Shown here piece after piece: positions 25,703 through 34,835 of a stretch of 64,000 bases of DNA; position 1 is the first letter of the stretch; the number at the start of each line of letters is the position of its first letter. Origin of the DNA: Candidatus Competibacteraceae bacterium (lineage in GTDB: Bacteria > Pseudomonadota > Gammaproteobacteria > Competibacterales > Competibacteraceae); contig JADJQQ010000029.1 of NCBI GenBank assembly GCA_016712625.1, forward strand, positions 434,001 through 498,000, in the 5' to 3' direction. The notes under the pieces were generated by a model. It ran no database searches, had not been told where the DNA came from, and saw nothing but the letters and a program-made list of their open reading frames with translations. The position numbers were made by a program, and so were the translations under genes.

Positions 25703-27736
25703 ATGAGCAACCGACCGCGCTTGCTGTTCACACCGATGAAAATCGGCCATATCACGGTCAAGAACCGAATCGTATTTTCGGCCCACTTAACCAATTACGC
25801 CGAGGATTTTCTACCGAGCGAGCGGCACCTGCTCTACTATCGGGAACGGGCGCGCGGCGGCACTGGCCTTATCATCACCGAAGAACAATCCACCCATCCG
25901 ACCGATCACCCTTACGAAAAGCTGATCCACGCCTTTCATCGCCGGGTCATTCCGCACTATAAGCGGATCACGGCGGCGGTACACACCGAGGGCGTGCCGA
26001 TTCTGGCGCAAATCAATCACAACGGCGGTCAGGGCAGTGGCATGTTCACCCGGCTGCCGGCCTGGGCGCCGTCGGCGCTGGCCGATCCGCTGTTTCGCGA
26101 AGTGGCTAAGGCGGTGGAGCACGAGGACATCCGCGAAATCATCCAAGGCTACGCGCGCGTTGCCGCCTACACCCGCGAGGGTGGCTTCGATGGCGTGGAA
26201 CTGCAATGCTCCCATTCCTCCATCGTCCGCCAGTTCCTGTCGCGCAACACCAACCACCGCGCCGACGAATACGGCGGCAGCCTGGACAACCGCGCCCGGC
26301 TGCTGCGCGAAATCGTCGCCGCGATTCGCAACGAGGTCGGCCGCGATTACGTCATCAGCGTCCGTCTGTGCGGCGATGAACTGATCCGCGACGGCATCAC
26401 CTTGGATGAAGCGGTGGCGGTGGCCCGGATTCTGGAAAAGGACGGGCTGATCGATCTGATCAATACCAGCATCGGCACCGCCACCCAGACCTTGTACATG
26501 ATTGAAGCCTCAATGCGCATCCGCCCGGATTACGCGCTGTTTATTCCATCGGCGATCCGCAAGGCGGTGCGGTTGCCGGTGATCGGCGTCGGCCGGATCA
26601 AGGACCCGATCCAGGCGGAACGCATTCTCAATGAAGGCCACGCCGATCTGATCGGCATCGTGCGCGGCCAGATCGCCGACCCCGAATTCGCCCGCAAGGC
26701 GCGGGAAAACCGGGTGGACGATATCCGTCTGTGTCTGTCCTGTAACCAGGAATGCGTGGGCCGGATGGGCCTCAACCGCTGGATGGGCTGCATCGAAACC
26801 CCGGCGACTGGCCAGGAAAAGAAATACGGCGTCGGCACTTTGCCGCGAGTGGCAACGCCCAGGCGAGTGACGGTGATCGGCGGCGGGCCGGCCGGCCTCA
26901 AGGCCGCCGCCGTGGCCGCCCGGCGCGGCCATCAAGTGACCTTGCTGGAAAAGGAAAACCGTCTGGGTGGCCAAGTGGTGTGGGCGGTGCGAGTCGCTAA
27001 CCGAGCCGAATTCGGCGACCTCGTGCGCAACCTGCTGCACGAGGTCGAACAGTTGGGGGTCGAGGTCAGGACCGGCGTTACCGCCACGGCGGACATGGTG
27101 CTGGCAGCCAAGCCGGAGGCCGTGATCGTGGCGACCGGTTCGGTTCCCAACCGGTTCGCCATTCCGGGCGGCGATGGTCCCGGCGTCGCCGATGTGGTCG
27201 ATATTCTGTCCGGTCGAGTTCAGCCGGGCCGCCGCGTGCTGATCGTGGATCGGCTCGGCTTTCACGAGGCTACCAGCGTGGCCGAATTTCTGGCCGAACA
27301 AGGCTGCGTGGTGGAAGTGGTGACGCCGACGCTCTACGTCGGCCAGGATTTGGGCGTCACCCTCGATCTGGAAAACTGGTATCGGCAGGCGCGGCGTCTG
27401 GACATCCGCTGTACCCCGAACCACTCGGTGCTCGGCATCGACAACGGCGTGGTGACGGCGCTGCACAACTACAGCGGCCAGATGGTGACCTTTCCCCCGG
27501 TGGATACCGTGGTGCTGGCGATCCACCGCCAGGCCGACGATAGCCTGTATCACGCCTTGAAGGCGGAGCACAATCGCGCCGAAAACCTGCTGTTGCAAGT
27601 GCGCGAAGTTGATGAGGACATGTACCGAACGCTAAAGGGCCGGGTGCCGGCGCTGTATCGGATCGGTGATTGCGTGGCTCCGCGCCGGGCGCATGCCGCC
27701 ATCATCGAAGGCGAACGGATCGGGAGGATGGTGTGA
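25703..27736 (+). CDS. Mycofactocin-system FadH/OYE-family flavoprotein 2 (intact 4Fe-4S motif)
   Basis: This 677-residue protein is paralogous to the preceding gene and has the same order: FMN barrel (~1-340; GTGLIITEEQSTHP, ILAQINHNGGQG, DGVELQCSHSSIVRQFLS), Fe-S linker, then an FAD/NAD(P)-binding half (VIGGGPAGLKAAAVAARRG). The cluster ligands are complete: Cys344-x2-Cys347-x3-Cys351-x11-Cys363. It can therefore move electrons between FMN and FAD or an external carrier. It starts one base after the previous stop and its own stop overlaps the EtfA start. I infer that it oxidises reduced mycofactocin or a product of it and passes electrons to the neighbouring ETF. Confidence 0.87.
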   Translation: MSNRPRLLFTPMKIGHITVKNRIVFSAHLTNYAEDFLPSERHLLYYRERARGGTGLIITEEQSTHPTDHPYEKLIHAFHRRVIPHYKRITAAVHTEGVPILAQINHNGGQGSGMFTRLPAWAPSALADPLFREVAKAVEHEDIREIIQGYARVAAYTREGGFDGVELQCSHSSIVRQFLSRNTNHRADEYGGSLDNRARLLREIVAAIRNEVGRDYVISVRLCGDELIRDGITLDEAVAVARILEKDGLIDLINTSIGTATQTLYMIEASMRIRPDYALFIPSAIRKAVRLPVIGVGRIKDPIQAERILNEGHADLIGIVRGQIADPEFARKARENRVDDIRLCLSCNQECVGRMGLNRWMGCIETPATGQEKKYGVGTLPRVATPRRVTVIGGGPAGLKAAAVAARRGHQVTLLEKENRLGGQVVWAVRVANRAEFGDLVRNLLHEVEQLGVEVRTGVTATADMVLAAKPEAVIVATGSVPNRFAIPGGDGPGVADVVDILSGRVQPGRRVLIVDRLGFHEATSVAEFLAEQGCVVEVVTPTLYVGQDLGVTLDLENWYRQARRLDIRCTPNHSVLGIDNGVVTALHNYSGQMVTFPPVDTVVLAIHRQADDSLYHALKAEHNRAENLLLQVREVDEDMYRTLKGRVPALYRIGDCVAPRRAHAAIIEGERIGRMV

Positions 27737-28803
27737 TGGACAAGTCGCTGGTGGTCGTGACCGAAACCCTGAACGGAGAATTGACGCTGGCTAGCCTGGA
27801 ATGCGTGGAGGAAGGCCGCGAGATTGCCGACCGCCTCGGCGTCCGGGTTCGAGCCATCCTTTGCGGCAGCGAAGTCGCGCCGCTGGCGCAGACCTTGGCG
27901 GCGCACGGCGCGGAGGCGGTGACCGTGATCGAGCACGAGGCGCTGGCTCAGTTCAGCGCCGACGGCTGGTTGCAAGCCTTGACGCCGGTGCTGCGGGACG
28001 TGCAGCCGGCGCTGTTGCTGGCCCCGGACAGCGGTCAGGTGCGGGCCTGGTTGCCGCGTCTGTCGGCCCGCTGGCATCTGCCGCTGGTCGGGTGCTGCAT
28101 CCGCGTCAACATCATCGGCGACGGCTATCCCGAAATCATCCGCAACACCTACGGCGGCGCGTGTCAGGAGCGGCTGATCTGGCCTTACGCCACCCTGGTG
28201 TGCGCCATGTTGACTCCCGGCGCGCGCGGCGTCGGCGCGCCCCGGGGGGGGCGCGCGACTGAGGTAACGGTAGTGCGGCCGAACCTCGAGCCGGCCCGAT
28301 TCCGCGACCGCACGCTGCGCACCTTACCGGCGGACCCGCGCACGGTGGATTTGAGCGAGGCTGAGCGGATCGTGTCTGGCGGCTTTGGCGTCGGCGGGCC
28401 GGATGGCATGGCGTTGTTGCGGCAGTTGGCCGAACAGTTGCGGGCCGCCCTGGGCGGTACGCGGGTGGCGGCGGATCGCGGCTGGCTGGAGACACAGCGC
28501 TTTATCGGGTCCACTGGCAAGATTGTCGCGCCCAAACTCTATCTGGCCTTCGGCGTGTCCGGCGCGGGCCAGCATTTGGCCGGCATCACTGACAGCGAAT
28601 GCGTGATCGCCGTCAACAGCGACCGCACCGCCCCCATCTTGCAGCGGGCGGATTTGGCGGTGGTGGGCGACCTGCATGAGATTTTACCGATCCTGCTCGC
28701 CAAGCTGCGGGCGCTGGCCGCCGCTGGTTCCCCTGATCTCATCCGGCCGGCGACGGTCGCCCTCGAACCGGTTTTAGCGCCGGCTCTGGAGGTGTCCCCA
28801 TGA
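27736..28803 (+). CDS. etfA: Electron transfer flavoprotein alpha subunit (mycofactocin-associated)
   Basis: This 355-residue ETF alpha subunit holds FAD and accepts electrons from flavoprotein dehydrogenases. The conserved FAD-binding C-terminal region is clear: SGAGQHLAGITDSECVIAVN followed by a stretch ending ADLAVVGDLHEILPIL. The N-terminal domain is more divergent. It overlaps the OYE 2 stop by one base and the FixC-like gene by four. Its partner EtfB lies three genes on, split off by fixC and fixX, an order resembling fix-type clusters. A GTG one codon earlier is an alternative start. Confidence 0.87.
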   Translation: MDKSLVVVTETLNGELTLASLECVEEGREIADRLGVRVRAILCGSEVAPLAQTLAAHGAEAVTVIEHEALAQFSADGWLQALTPVLRDVQPALLLAPDSGQVRAWLPRLSARWHLPLVGCCIRVNIIGDGYPEIIRNTYGGACQERLIWPYATLVCAMLTPGARGVGAPRGGRATEVTVVRPNLEPARFRDRTLRTLPADPRTVDLSEAERIVSGGFGVGGPDGMALLRQLAEQLRAALGGTRVAADRGWLETQRFIGSTGKIVAPKLYLAFGVSGAGQHLAGITDSECVIAVNSDRTAPILQRADLAVVGDLHEILPILLAKLRALAAAGSPDLIRPATVALEPVLAPALEVSP

Positions 28804-30128
28804 GCGTAGCCACCGCCAGCGAAGTCTTCGATGTCATCGTCGTCGGCGCGGGTCCGGCCGGCAGCACCGCCGCGCTGCTGTGCGCGCGGGCCGGCCTTAA
28901 GGTGTTGCTGCTGGAGCGCGGCGAATATCCGGGGGCCAAGAACGTCTCCGGCGCGGCGTTCTACGGTAGCGCCATCCTCAACGAACTGATTCCCAACTGG
29001 TGGGAGCAAGCACCGGTCGAACGCTACATCTGCCGACGCGACATTGCTTTCATGTCGTCCACCACCAGCGTCGCGCTCGATTTTCACTGCGCGGCCGAGG
29101 GCTACACCACGCCGCCCTACAACGGTTTTATCGTGCTGCGGCCGCGCTTCGACCGCTGGTTGGCGGCGCAAGCCGAGGCGGCTGGCGCGTTTCTGCTGAC
29201 ATCGGCGGTGGTGGATGACGTGCTGCGGGAAAACGGCCGAGTGGTCGGAGTGCGGGTCCGGCGCGAACAGGGCGAGATTCGCGGCAAGGTGGTGATCGCC
29301 TGCGATGGGGTCAACTCGTTTCTAGCCAAGAAGGTCGGCTTGCAGCGCGAATTCCATGCTCATGAATTGTCGCTGGGCGTCAAGGAAGTGCTGGGTTTGG
29401 ACCCGGCGATCATCGAGGATCGGTTTCGACTGTCCGGCGATGAAGGCATCGCTTACGAATATCTGGGCGCGATCACCGAAGACGTACATGGCGGGGCGTT
29501 TCTTTACACCAACCGCGATTCGCTGTCACTGGGCGTGATCGGCCAAGTGTCGTCGCTGGTGGAGCGGCGCAAGCGACCCTACGAATTGTTGGAGCGCTTT
29601 AAGGCCCATCCGGCGGTGGCCCCGCTGGTGCGCGGCGCGAAGCTGCGAGAATATTCGGCCCATCTAATCCCGGAAAGTGGCTGGACCATGAAGCCGACCC
29701 TGTATACCGACGGCATGTTGGTGGCGGGCGACGCCGCCGGTTTCTGCCTGGCCGCCGGGCTGTATCTGGAAGGGATGAACTATGCCATGCAATCTGGATT
29801 GGCGGCGGCGGAAACCGCCATCGACGCCTGTCGGCGAGAGCGTTACTCGGCCCGCGCGCTGTCTGGCTATCGCAAACATCTCAAGCAGCGCAACGTCTCC
29901 ACCGATTTCCGGGCCTACCGCCATGCACCGGCGTTCGTCAACAGCGCCCGCTTGCAAAATCTCTATCCGGAGGTGGTCGCCAGCGGCATGGAGCAACTGT
30001 TCCGGGTCGATGGCAGCGCCAAGCGGAAAATCCTGCCGCTGGCGCGTCAGCTGATGCGTCAGTATCAGCTCAAGCCGGGCGAGCTGCTGCGGGACGGCTA
30101 TCAAGTGGTGAGGGCTTATTTATGGTAA
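28800..30128 (+). CDS. FixC-like ETF:quinone oxidoreductase flavoprotein
   Basis: This 442-residue FAD protein of the FixC/ETF-QO group carries a GG-type dinucleotide fold at the N terminus (VIVVGAGPAGSTAALLCARA), GEYPGAKNVSGA (~40), and the second FAD motif GMLVAGDAAGFCLAAG (~305). Such proteins take electrons from ETF and reduce quinone at the membrane, together with a FixX ferredoxin. An ATGA overlap joins it to etfA, and fixX starts before its stop. It is the most likely exit of electrons from the island to the respiratory chain. Confidence 0.88.
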   Translation: MSVATASEVFDVIVVGAGPAGSTAALLCARAGLKVLLLERGEYPGAKNVSGAAFYGSAILNELIPNWWEQAPVERYICRRDIAFMSSTTSVALDFHCAAEGYTTPPYNGFIVLRPRFDRWLAAQAEAAGAFLLTSAVVDDVLRENGRVVGVRVRREQGEIRGKVVIACDGVNSFLAKKVGLQREFHAHELSLGVKEVLGLDPAIIEDRFRLSGDEGIAYEYLGAITEDVHGGAFLYTNRDSLSLGVIGQVSSLVERRKRPYELLERFKAHPAVAPLVRGAKLREYSAHLIPESGWTMKPTLYTDGMLVAGDAAGFCLAAGLYLEGMNYAMQSGLAAAETAIDACRRERYSARALSGYRKHLKQRNVSTDFRAYRHAPAFVNSARLQNLYPEVVASGMEQLFRVDGSAKRKILPLARQLMRQYQLKPGELLRDGYQVVRAYLW

Positions 30129-30409
30129 TGACCACCCACGAAGAGAAGATGCGCACGGTGCGCTTTCGGGTGGCGGCGACCCCCCATATCGTCGTCAATT
30201 CCGACATCTGCCGCGCCAGTTGCTCGATCCACGCCTGCGTCTACGTCTGTCCGGCCAACCTGTTCGTGCCGCTGGATGACGGCGGCATCCTGTTCAACTA
30301 CGAACAGTGTTTCGAGTGCGGCACCTGCTACATCGCCTGCAACCAGGAAGGCGCGATCCGCTGGTCGTATCCCGACGGCGGTTACGGCGTCACGTTCCGC
30401 GAATCCTGA
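30122..30409 (+). CDS. FixX-like ferredoxin
   Basis: This 95-residue ferredoxin-like partner of FixC has two cysteine groups, C-x4-C-x4-C-x3-C-P (~36-51) and CFECGTCYIACNQEGAI (~67-83), enough for a 4Fe-4S cluster as in FixX and the C-terminal part of ETF:quinone oxidoreductase. It overlaps the fixC-like gene by seven bases. It should relay electrons between FixC-bound FAD and quinone. Confidence 0.87.
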   Translation: MVMTTHEEKMRTVRFRVAATPHIVVNSDICRASCSIHACVYVCPANLFVPLDDGGILFNYEQCFECGTCYIACNQEGAIRWSYPDGGYGVTFRES

Positions 30410-30439
30410 GCCGGCCAGCGCCATCGAACGGAGCGCGCC

Positions 30440-31318
30440 ATGCATATCGCTGTTTGCCTCAAACATGTTCCCGATCCGAGCACGGTCGAAGTCGATCCGT
30501 TGACCGGCCTGCTGGCCGAGGACCGGGTGCTATACATGCTCAATCCGGCCGACGAGAGCGCCCTGGAACTGGCGCTGCGGCTGCGACCGGCGAATGGGAC
30601 CGTCACCGCCCTCAGCGTCGGCCCGATCGAGGCGGACGCCCTGTTGCGCGAAGCGCTGGCGGCGGGCGTTGAGCGGGCCGCGCGGGTGTGGGACGCCGAA
30701 CTCGGCCCGCTCAAACCAGCCCTCACCAGCATCCTGCTGGCGGCTACGCTGCGGGTGATCGGTTTGCCGGATCTGGTGCTGTGCGGCGGACACAGCGCGG
30801 ATCGCGGTTCCGGCACGGTGCCGGCCTTGTTGGCCGAGCAACTGGATTGGCCAGCGGTCACCGATGTAACGCGGTTTGAAATCACCGAAGGGCGGGCGTT
30901 GGCGCAGCGCCGGTTGGCGCGCGGCGCGCGGGCCGAAAGCGAAGTGCAATTGCCGGCGGTGTTGGGCCTGGATACGGAACGCATTCGCTTGCGCCAGGCC
31001 AGCTTGCCCAAGCTGATGCAGGCCCAGCACGCGCCGATCCCGCTGTACAGCTTGGAGGCGCTGGATTTGTCGCCGCAGGATTTGCATTTTCCGGCGATGA
31101 CCCTGCATGAGGTCATGCCGCCGCGTCCACGCGCGCGGATTATGTTCGCACCCGATGCCACCGCGTCGGCTCAAGAACGGGTCGCGCAAATCCTCTCCGC
31201 CGGGATCGCCGGCAAGTCGGGCCAGAAGGTGGAAGGCGGCACGCCGGAACAGCAGGCCGACGCCATCATCGACTTTCTGCGCCAGCACGGCTTTTTGGAA
31301 CAACGGATCGCCTCATGA
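30440..31318 (+). CDS. etfB: Electron transfer flavoprotein beta subunit (mycofactocin-associated)
   Basis: This 292-residue ETF beta subunit begins with the classical MHIAVCLKHVPDPS, and has NPADESALELALRL and LCGGHSADRGSGTVPALLAE (AMP-site and subunit contact region) followed by LDWPAVTDVT. It is about 30 residues longer than usual ETF beta, with an extended C-terminal tail (~255-292). The RBS is GGAG. Its stop overlaps mftE by four bases, which ties the ETF genes to cofactor synthesis in one transcript. Confidence 0.88.
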   Translation: MHIAVCLKHVPDPSTVEVDPLTGLLAEDRVLYMLNPADESALELALRLRPANGTVTALSVGPIEADALLREALAAGVERAARVWDAELGPLKPALTSILLAATLRVIGLPDLVLCGGHSADRGSGTVPALLAEQLDWPAVTDVTRFEITEGRALAQRRLARGARAESEVQLPAVLGLDTERIRLRQASLPKLMQAQHAPIPLYSLEALDLSPQDLHFPAMTLHEVMPPRPRARIMFAPDATASAQERVAQILSAGIAGKSGQKVEGGTPEQQADAIIDFLRQHGFLEQRIAS

Positions 31319-32094
31319 AGCCGCTGGCCGAACTGACCTGGCCGCTGGTCGCGCAAGCGGTGGCCGAAGGCGTGACCACGGTCATCTTGCCGCTGGGCGC
31401 GACCGAACAGCATGGCCCTCATTTGCCGCTTGGCACGGATACGGTGCGGGCGCGGGCGCTGGCCGAACGGCTGGCCGAGCGATTGCCGGTATTGGTGGCT
31501 CCGACTTTCCCGGTCGGTTGCTCCGACGAGCATGGCGGCTTCGCCGGATTGCTCGGCCTGGAAGCGGAAACTCTGGCGGCGGTCATCGTGGACTGCGCCC
31601 GGCGCATGGTCGCCTGGGGCGTGCGCCGGCTGGTGGTGCTGTCGGCCCACGGCGGCAACGGCCGGGCGCTGGCGTTGGCGGAAGCGCGGTTGCGACGGGA
31701 ATTGCCGGAATTGGCGCTGTGGATTCCCGATGCCGCGATGGTCTGCGGCGATGCGGTGCGCGCGGTCGCGGCGGTGGACGCTGTTTCGTTTAACGCCATT
31801 GGCCTGCACGCCGGTGAGGGCGAAACCTCGGAATTGCTGCGTCTCTGCCCGGAACAGGTGCGTCTGAATCAGGCGACGCCCGGCTATACCGGCGACATGG
31901 AGGAAGGCTTAACCCGCCTGATCGCGGCCGGCACGCGCGCGTTGAGCGACAACGGCGTGATGGGTGATCCCCGTTTGGCGGACGCGGATCGCGGCGAACG
32001 TTATCTGGCGGCGCAAACCGCCTGCTACGAAGCGTCGTTGAGGGCGCTATTGACCGCTCAACCGGTAGCGTTTTCCGAGGACGGCAGCGCATGA
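31315..32094 (+). CDS. mftE: Mycofactocin peptidase MftE (creatininase family)
   Basis: MftE cleaves the modified C-terminal Val-Tyr product from MftA after MftC has acted. This 259-residue creatininase-fold protein keeps the metal ligands: Glu and His in GATEQHGPHLPLGTD (~27-41), His in LSAHGGNG (~108) and Glu in HAGEGETSE (~165). It overlaps etfB and mftF by four bases each (ATGA), so it is co-translated with both. Length and the mft neighbourhood separate it from creatininase or FAPy deformylase homologues. Confidence 0.9.
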   Translation: MKPLAELTWPLVAQAVAEGVTTVILPLGATEQHGPHLPLGTDTVRARALAERLAERLPVLVAPTFPVGCSDEHGGFAGLLGLEAETLAAVIVDCARRMVAWGVRRLVVLSAHGGNGRALALAEARLRRELPELALWIPDAAMVCGDAVRAVAAVDAVSFNAIGLHAGEGETSELLRLCPEQVRLNQATPGYTGDMEEGLTRLIAAGTRALSDNGVMGDPRLADADRGERYLAAQTACYEASLRALLTAQPVAFSEDGSA

Positions 32095-33635
32095 CCCTTG
32101 CGCTCGCCCCTGACCTTACAACCGTGGAGCGCTGTCACGAGGCCGAGATGCGGGCGGGGGTTCCGGCCGTTGTCCGCGTCGATCAGTCCGCGCGTTATGT
32201 CCTGCAACCGAATCTATCCATCATCGCCGACGCGCGGGGCGGCGTTCTGCTTTGCCTAAAACCGCTGCTGGCGTTGCGCCTGAACCGGCAAGCGACCGTA
32301 TTACTGACGGCTTTGCAGCAACCTTGTGGCATCGCCGAACTGACAGCTCGGATCGGCTTCGGCATGACGCCATCCGCTATCCGTGATTTCCTGAACAGCT
32401 TGCTGCGTCGTCGGTTGCTAATCTGGCAACCAGCGATTCCCACCGTCTGGCCCACGGTGTCGATCATCGTCCCGGCGCGCGGGCGCGCGGCAGCCACCCG
32501 CCGCTGCGTGCAGTCCTTGCTGGCGCTGGATTATCCGGCCGAGCGCCGCGAAATCATTGTGGTGGACGATGCCTCCGAGCCTCCCCTTGCGCCGGTATTG
32601 GCCGACTTGCCGATCACTTTGTTGCGGCGGGACCGCAATATCGGCCAATCCGCCGCGCGCAATCTGGCGGCGAGCGCGGCGACTGGAACGGTGCTGGCGT
32701 TCACCGATAACGATTGCAGCGTTGAACCCGGCTGGCTGCGCGCCCTCGTGCCTTACCTTACTGAACCGGATATAGCCATCGTCGGCGGCCGCATTGTGGC
32801 GCAAGCGCATCAAGGCGCGGTGGCGGCGTTTGAAGCGGTGCGCTCGCCACTGGATATGGGTGCCGCCGCGACCGAGGTGACGCCCGCGGCGGCGGTATCC
32901 TATCTGCCGACCTGCAATTTACTGGTCCGACGAGACGTGCTGCTGGCTCAAGGCGGTTTCGACGCCGGGCTACGGGTGGGTGAGGATGTGGATTTCATCT
33001 GGCGCGTGTTGGACGCGGGCTTCCGCGCCTGGTACGCGCCAACCGGCCGGATCGCGCACGATCATCGGGTGCGATGGGGCGAATGGCTGCGCCGTCGCGC
33101 CGAGTACGGCGCGTCTGAAGCGATGCTGCAACAACGTCATCCCCAAGGTCGCCGGGTGATGCCGATACCGATCAACGGCTTGTTGTTGTTGCTGGCGGTC
33201 GCGCTGCTGCCACGGTTAGGATTGATGGTGTGGCCCCTGATCGGGGTCGGCGTCCTATTTGGCGCGGAACTGATCGAGAAGCAGCGCAAGCTACGGACCT
33301 TGGCGGTCACGATGCCGGCCAGCCAAATCGCCCTCGCGCTGATTCGGGAACATGCGGCGGGTTTTTATCATTTGAGCGCCAATATGGCGCGCTATTACAG
33401 CCTGCCGTTGCTCGGTCTTGGACTGCTCTGGCCGGCTTTGCTGCCCGCGCTGGTTTTGCTCCTGGCGGTTGCGCCGCTGACCGACACTCAGCGCCCGCGG
33501 CCCCAACTATCGCGCCCGGCCTTTGTCGGTCTGTACTGGCTGGAACTGGCCGCTTATCAAGCCGGCGTCTGGCGCGGCTGCTGGCGTTGGCGCACCTTGC
33601 GGCCGCTGCGGCCGCTCGCGCGGTGGCGGCGCTGA
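32091..33635 (+). CDS. mftF: Mycofactocin glycosyltransferase MftF
   Basis: MftF adds the beta-1,4-glucose chain to premycofactocin. This 514-residue protein has an N-terminal PqqD-like segment (~20-115), then a GT2 domain (~120-370) with VSIIVPARGRAAATRRCV, the UDP-sugar/metal residues FTDNDC and the acidic GEDVDFIWR. The C-terminal third (~370-480) has hydrophobic helices, so membrane association is likely. It overlaps mftE by four bases. A 99-bp gap then precedes the precursor gene. Confidence 0.9.
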   Translation: MTLALAPDLTTVERCHEAEMRAGVPAVVRVDQSARYVLQPNLSIIADARGGVLLCLKPLLALRLNRQATVLLTALQQPCGIAELTARIGFGMTPSAIRDFLNSLLRRRLLIWQPAIPTVWPTVSIIVPARGRAAATRRCVQSLLALDYPAERREIIVVDDASEPPLAPVLADLPITLLRRDRNIGQSAARNLAASAATGTVLAFTDNDCSVEPGWLRALVPYLTEPDIAIVGGRIVAQAHQGAVAAFEAVRSPLDMGAAATEVTPAAAVSYLPTCNLLVRRDVLLAQGGFDAGLRVGEDVDFIWRVLDAGFRAWYAPTGRIAHDHRVRWGEWLRRRAEYGASEAMLQQRHPQGRRVMPIPINGLLLLLAVALLPRLGLMVWPLIGVGVLFGAELIEKQRKLRTLAVTMPASQIALALIREHAAGFYHLSANMARYYSLPLLGLGLLWPALLPALVLLLAVAPLTDTQRPRPQLSRPAFVGLYWLELAAYQAGVWRGCWRWRTLRPLRPLARWRR

Positions 33636-33734
33636 TGCAAACTTCTGATTACGCGGAACGAATCTTTCGGACGCTCAAGACCGCTAGCTCAGCCTTTAAC
33701 CCGCTGTTATTCATTCACCCGAGGAGATGACGCT

Positions 33735-33929
33735 ATGTATATACCCACCGAACAACGGCCCGCTAACCCCGCTTTGCAAGCATTGCCAGCAACGGTTGAC
33801 GCCGCGCCCGTCAAGCTCGCCGCGGAAGCGGCCATGCCGCCCATCGAACCCATCATGGAAGCGCCACAAATTACCGAAGAGCTGCTGATTGAAGAAGTCA
33901 GTATAGACGGCATGTGCGGGGTCTATTGA
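33735..33929 (+). CDS. mftA: Mycofactocin precursor peptide MftA
   Basis: This 64-residue ribosomal precursor ends IEEVSIDGMCGVY, the invariant C terminus of MftA, whose final Val-Tyr becomes the redox core of mycofactocin. The leader is rich in Ala, Pro and Glu, and is about twice the length of the mycobacterial precursor (about 30 residues). A GAGGAG RBS lies 9 bases before the ATG. The gene sits after mftF and before an SDR gene, whereas actinobacteria usually put mftA at the head of the operon. A strong hairpin starts six bases after the stop. Confidence 0.95.
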   Translation: MYIPTEQRPANPALQALPATVDAAPVKLAAEAAMPPIEPIMEAPQITEELLIEEVSIDGMCGVY

Positions 33930-33935
33930 TATCAC

Positions 33936-33970
33936 GCGGCCGTCCGGGATTCGATCCGCCGGACGGCCGC
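33936..33970 (+). other. Strong hairpin directly after mftA
   Basis: GCGGCCGTCCGG (33936-33947) and CCGGACGGCCGC (33959-33970) make a perfect 12-bp stem with an 11-base loop, beginning six bases after the mftA stop. No U-run follows. It could protect the 3' end of a short mftA transcript or partly terminate transcription, raising precursor relative to downstream enzymes. No other gene lies between it and the SDR. Confidence 0.6.
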
Positions 33971-34025
33971 GCCATCAGTTCGGGCCTTGCGCCCGCATCA
34001 GGCTTCCAAAAAGCGAGCGTCAGTC

Positions 34026-34835
34026 ATGGGCAAACTCGAAGGCAAGGTCGCGTTCATCACCGGCGCGGGGCGCGGTCAGGGCCGGGCGCACGCCGTGGCG
34101 ATGGCGCGGGAAGGCGCCGATATCGCGGCGCTGGACATCTGCCACGATCTCCCCTACCCGCGCTATTCACTGGCGGTGCGCGGCGATTTGGAGGAAACGG
34201 CCCGGCAAGTCCACGAAACCGGACAACAGGCGCTGGAATTGATGGCGGATGTGCGTGACAGCGCGGCGATGGCCGATGCCGTGGCAAAAACGGTCGAGGC
34301 CTTCGGTCACATCGATATTTTGATCTGCAATGCCGGCATCGCCGACATGGCCTTGACCTGGGACATCACCGAGGAATGGTGGGACATCATGCTTGATGTC
34401 AATCTCAAGGGTTACTGGCTGGCGGTCAAATACGTGGTGCCGCACATGTTGACCCAGGGAACCGGGGGCAGCATCATCATGACCTCCTCGGTCGCCGGTT
34501 TGCGCGGCGAGCCAGGAATGGCGCATTACTGCGCCTCGAAATGGGGAGTCGTGGGCTTGGCGCATTCGCTGGCGCAAGAACTCGCGCCCCACAACATTAC
34601 CGTCAACACTCTCCACCCCACCGCCGTGAACACCGACATCATCCCCGGCATGGCGCGGGCCGCGGAAATGGCGACCGAGGACTTGATCGAATTCATCCGC
34701 CACGGCAACGCCCTGCCGGTCAAGCTGATCGAGGCCGAGGATGTCGCCAACGCCGCGCTGTGGCTGGTTTCGGACCAGGCGCGCTACGTGACCGGCCAAA
34801 AACTCAACATCGACGCTGGGAGAATGCTGAAATGA
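34026..34835 (+). CDS. Mycofactocin-coupled SDR-family oxidoreductase
   Basis: This 269-residue short-chain dehydrogenase shows the NAD motif TGAGRGQGRAHA, NAGI, and the catalytic Ser, Tyr-x3-Lys in TSSVAGLRGEPGMAHYCASK. After the first Rossmann acidic residue (ALDICHD) there is an insertion, LPYPRYSLAVRGDLEETARQ. Such an insertion marks the mycofactocin-coupled SDRs, which cannot release NAD and pass hydride to mycofactocin instead. It overlaps mftB by four bases. The start at ATG 34026 fits the usual MGKLEGKVAFITG beginning. The substrate is likely a secondary or terpenoid-like alcohol, but this is unknown. Confidence 0.88.
   Translation: MGKLEGKVAFITGAGRGQGRAHAVAMAREGADIAALDICHDLPYPRYSLAVRGDLEETARQVHETGQQALELMADVRDSAAMADAVAKTVEAFGHIDILICNAGIADMALTWDITEEWWDIMLDVNLKGYWLAVKYVVPHMLTQGTGGSIIMTSSVAGLRGEPGMAHYCASKWGVVGLAHSLAQELAPHNITVNTLHPTAVNTDIIPGMARAAEMATEDLIEFIRHGNALPVKLIEAEDVANAALWLVSDQARYVTGQKLNIDAGRMLK

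Noticed and set aside
24607..27598. Long minus-strand frames (300 and 362 codons) opposite the two OYE flavoprotein genes
   Set aside because: Same reason: antisense shadows of genes with clear cofactor motifs; the translated products show no fold signature.
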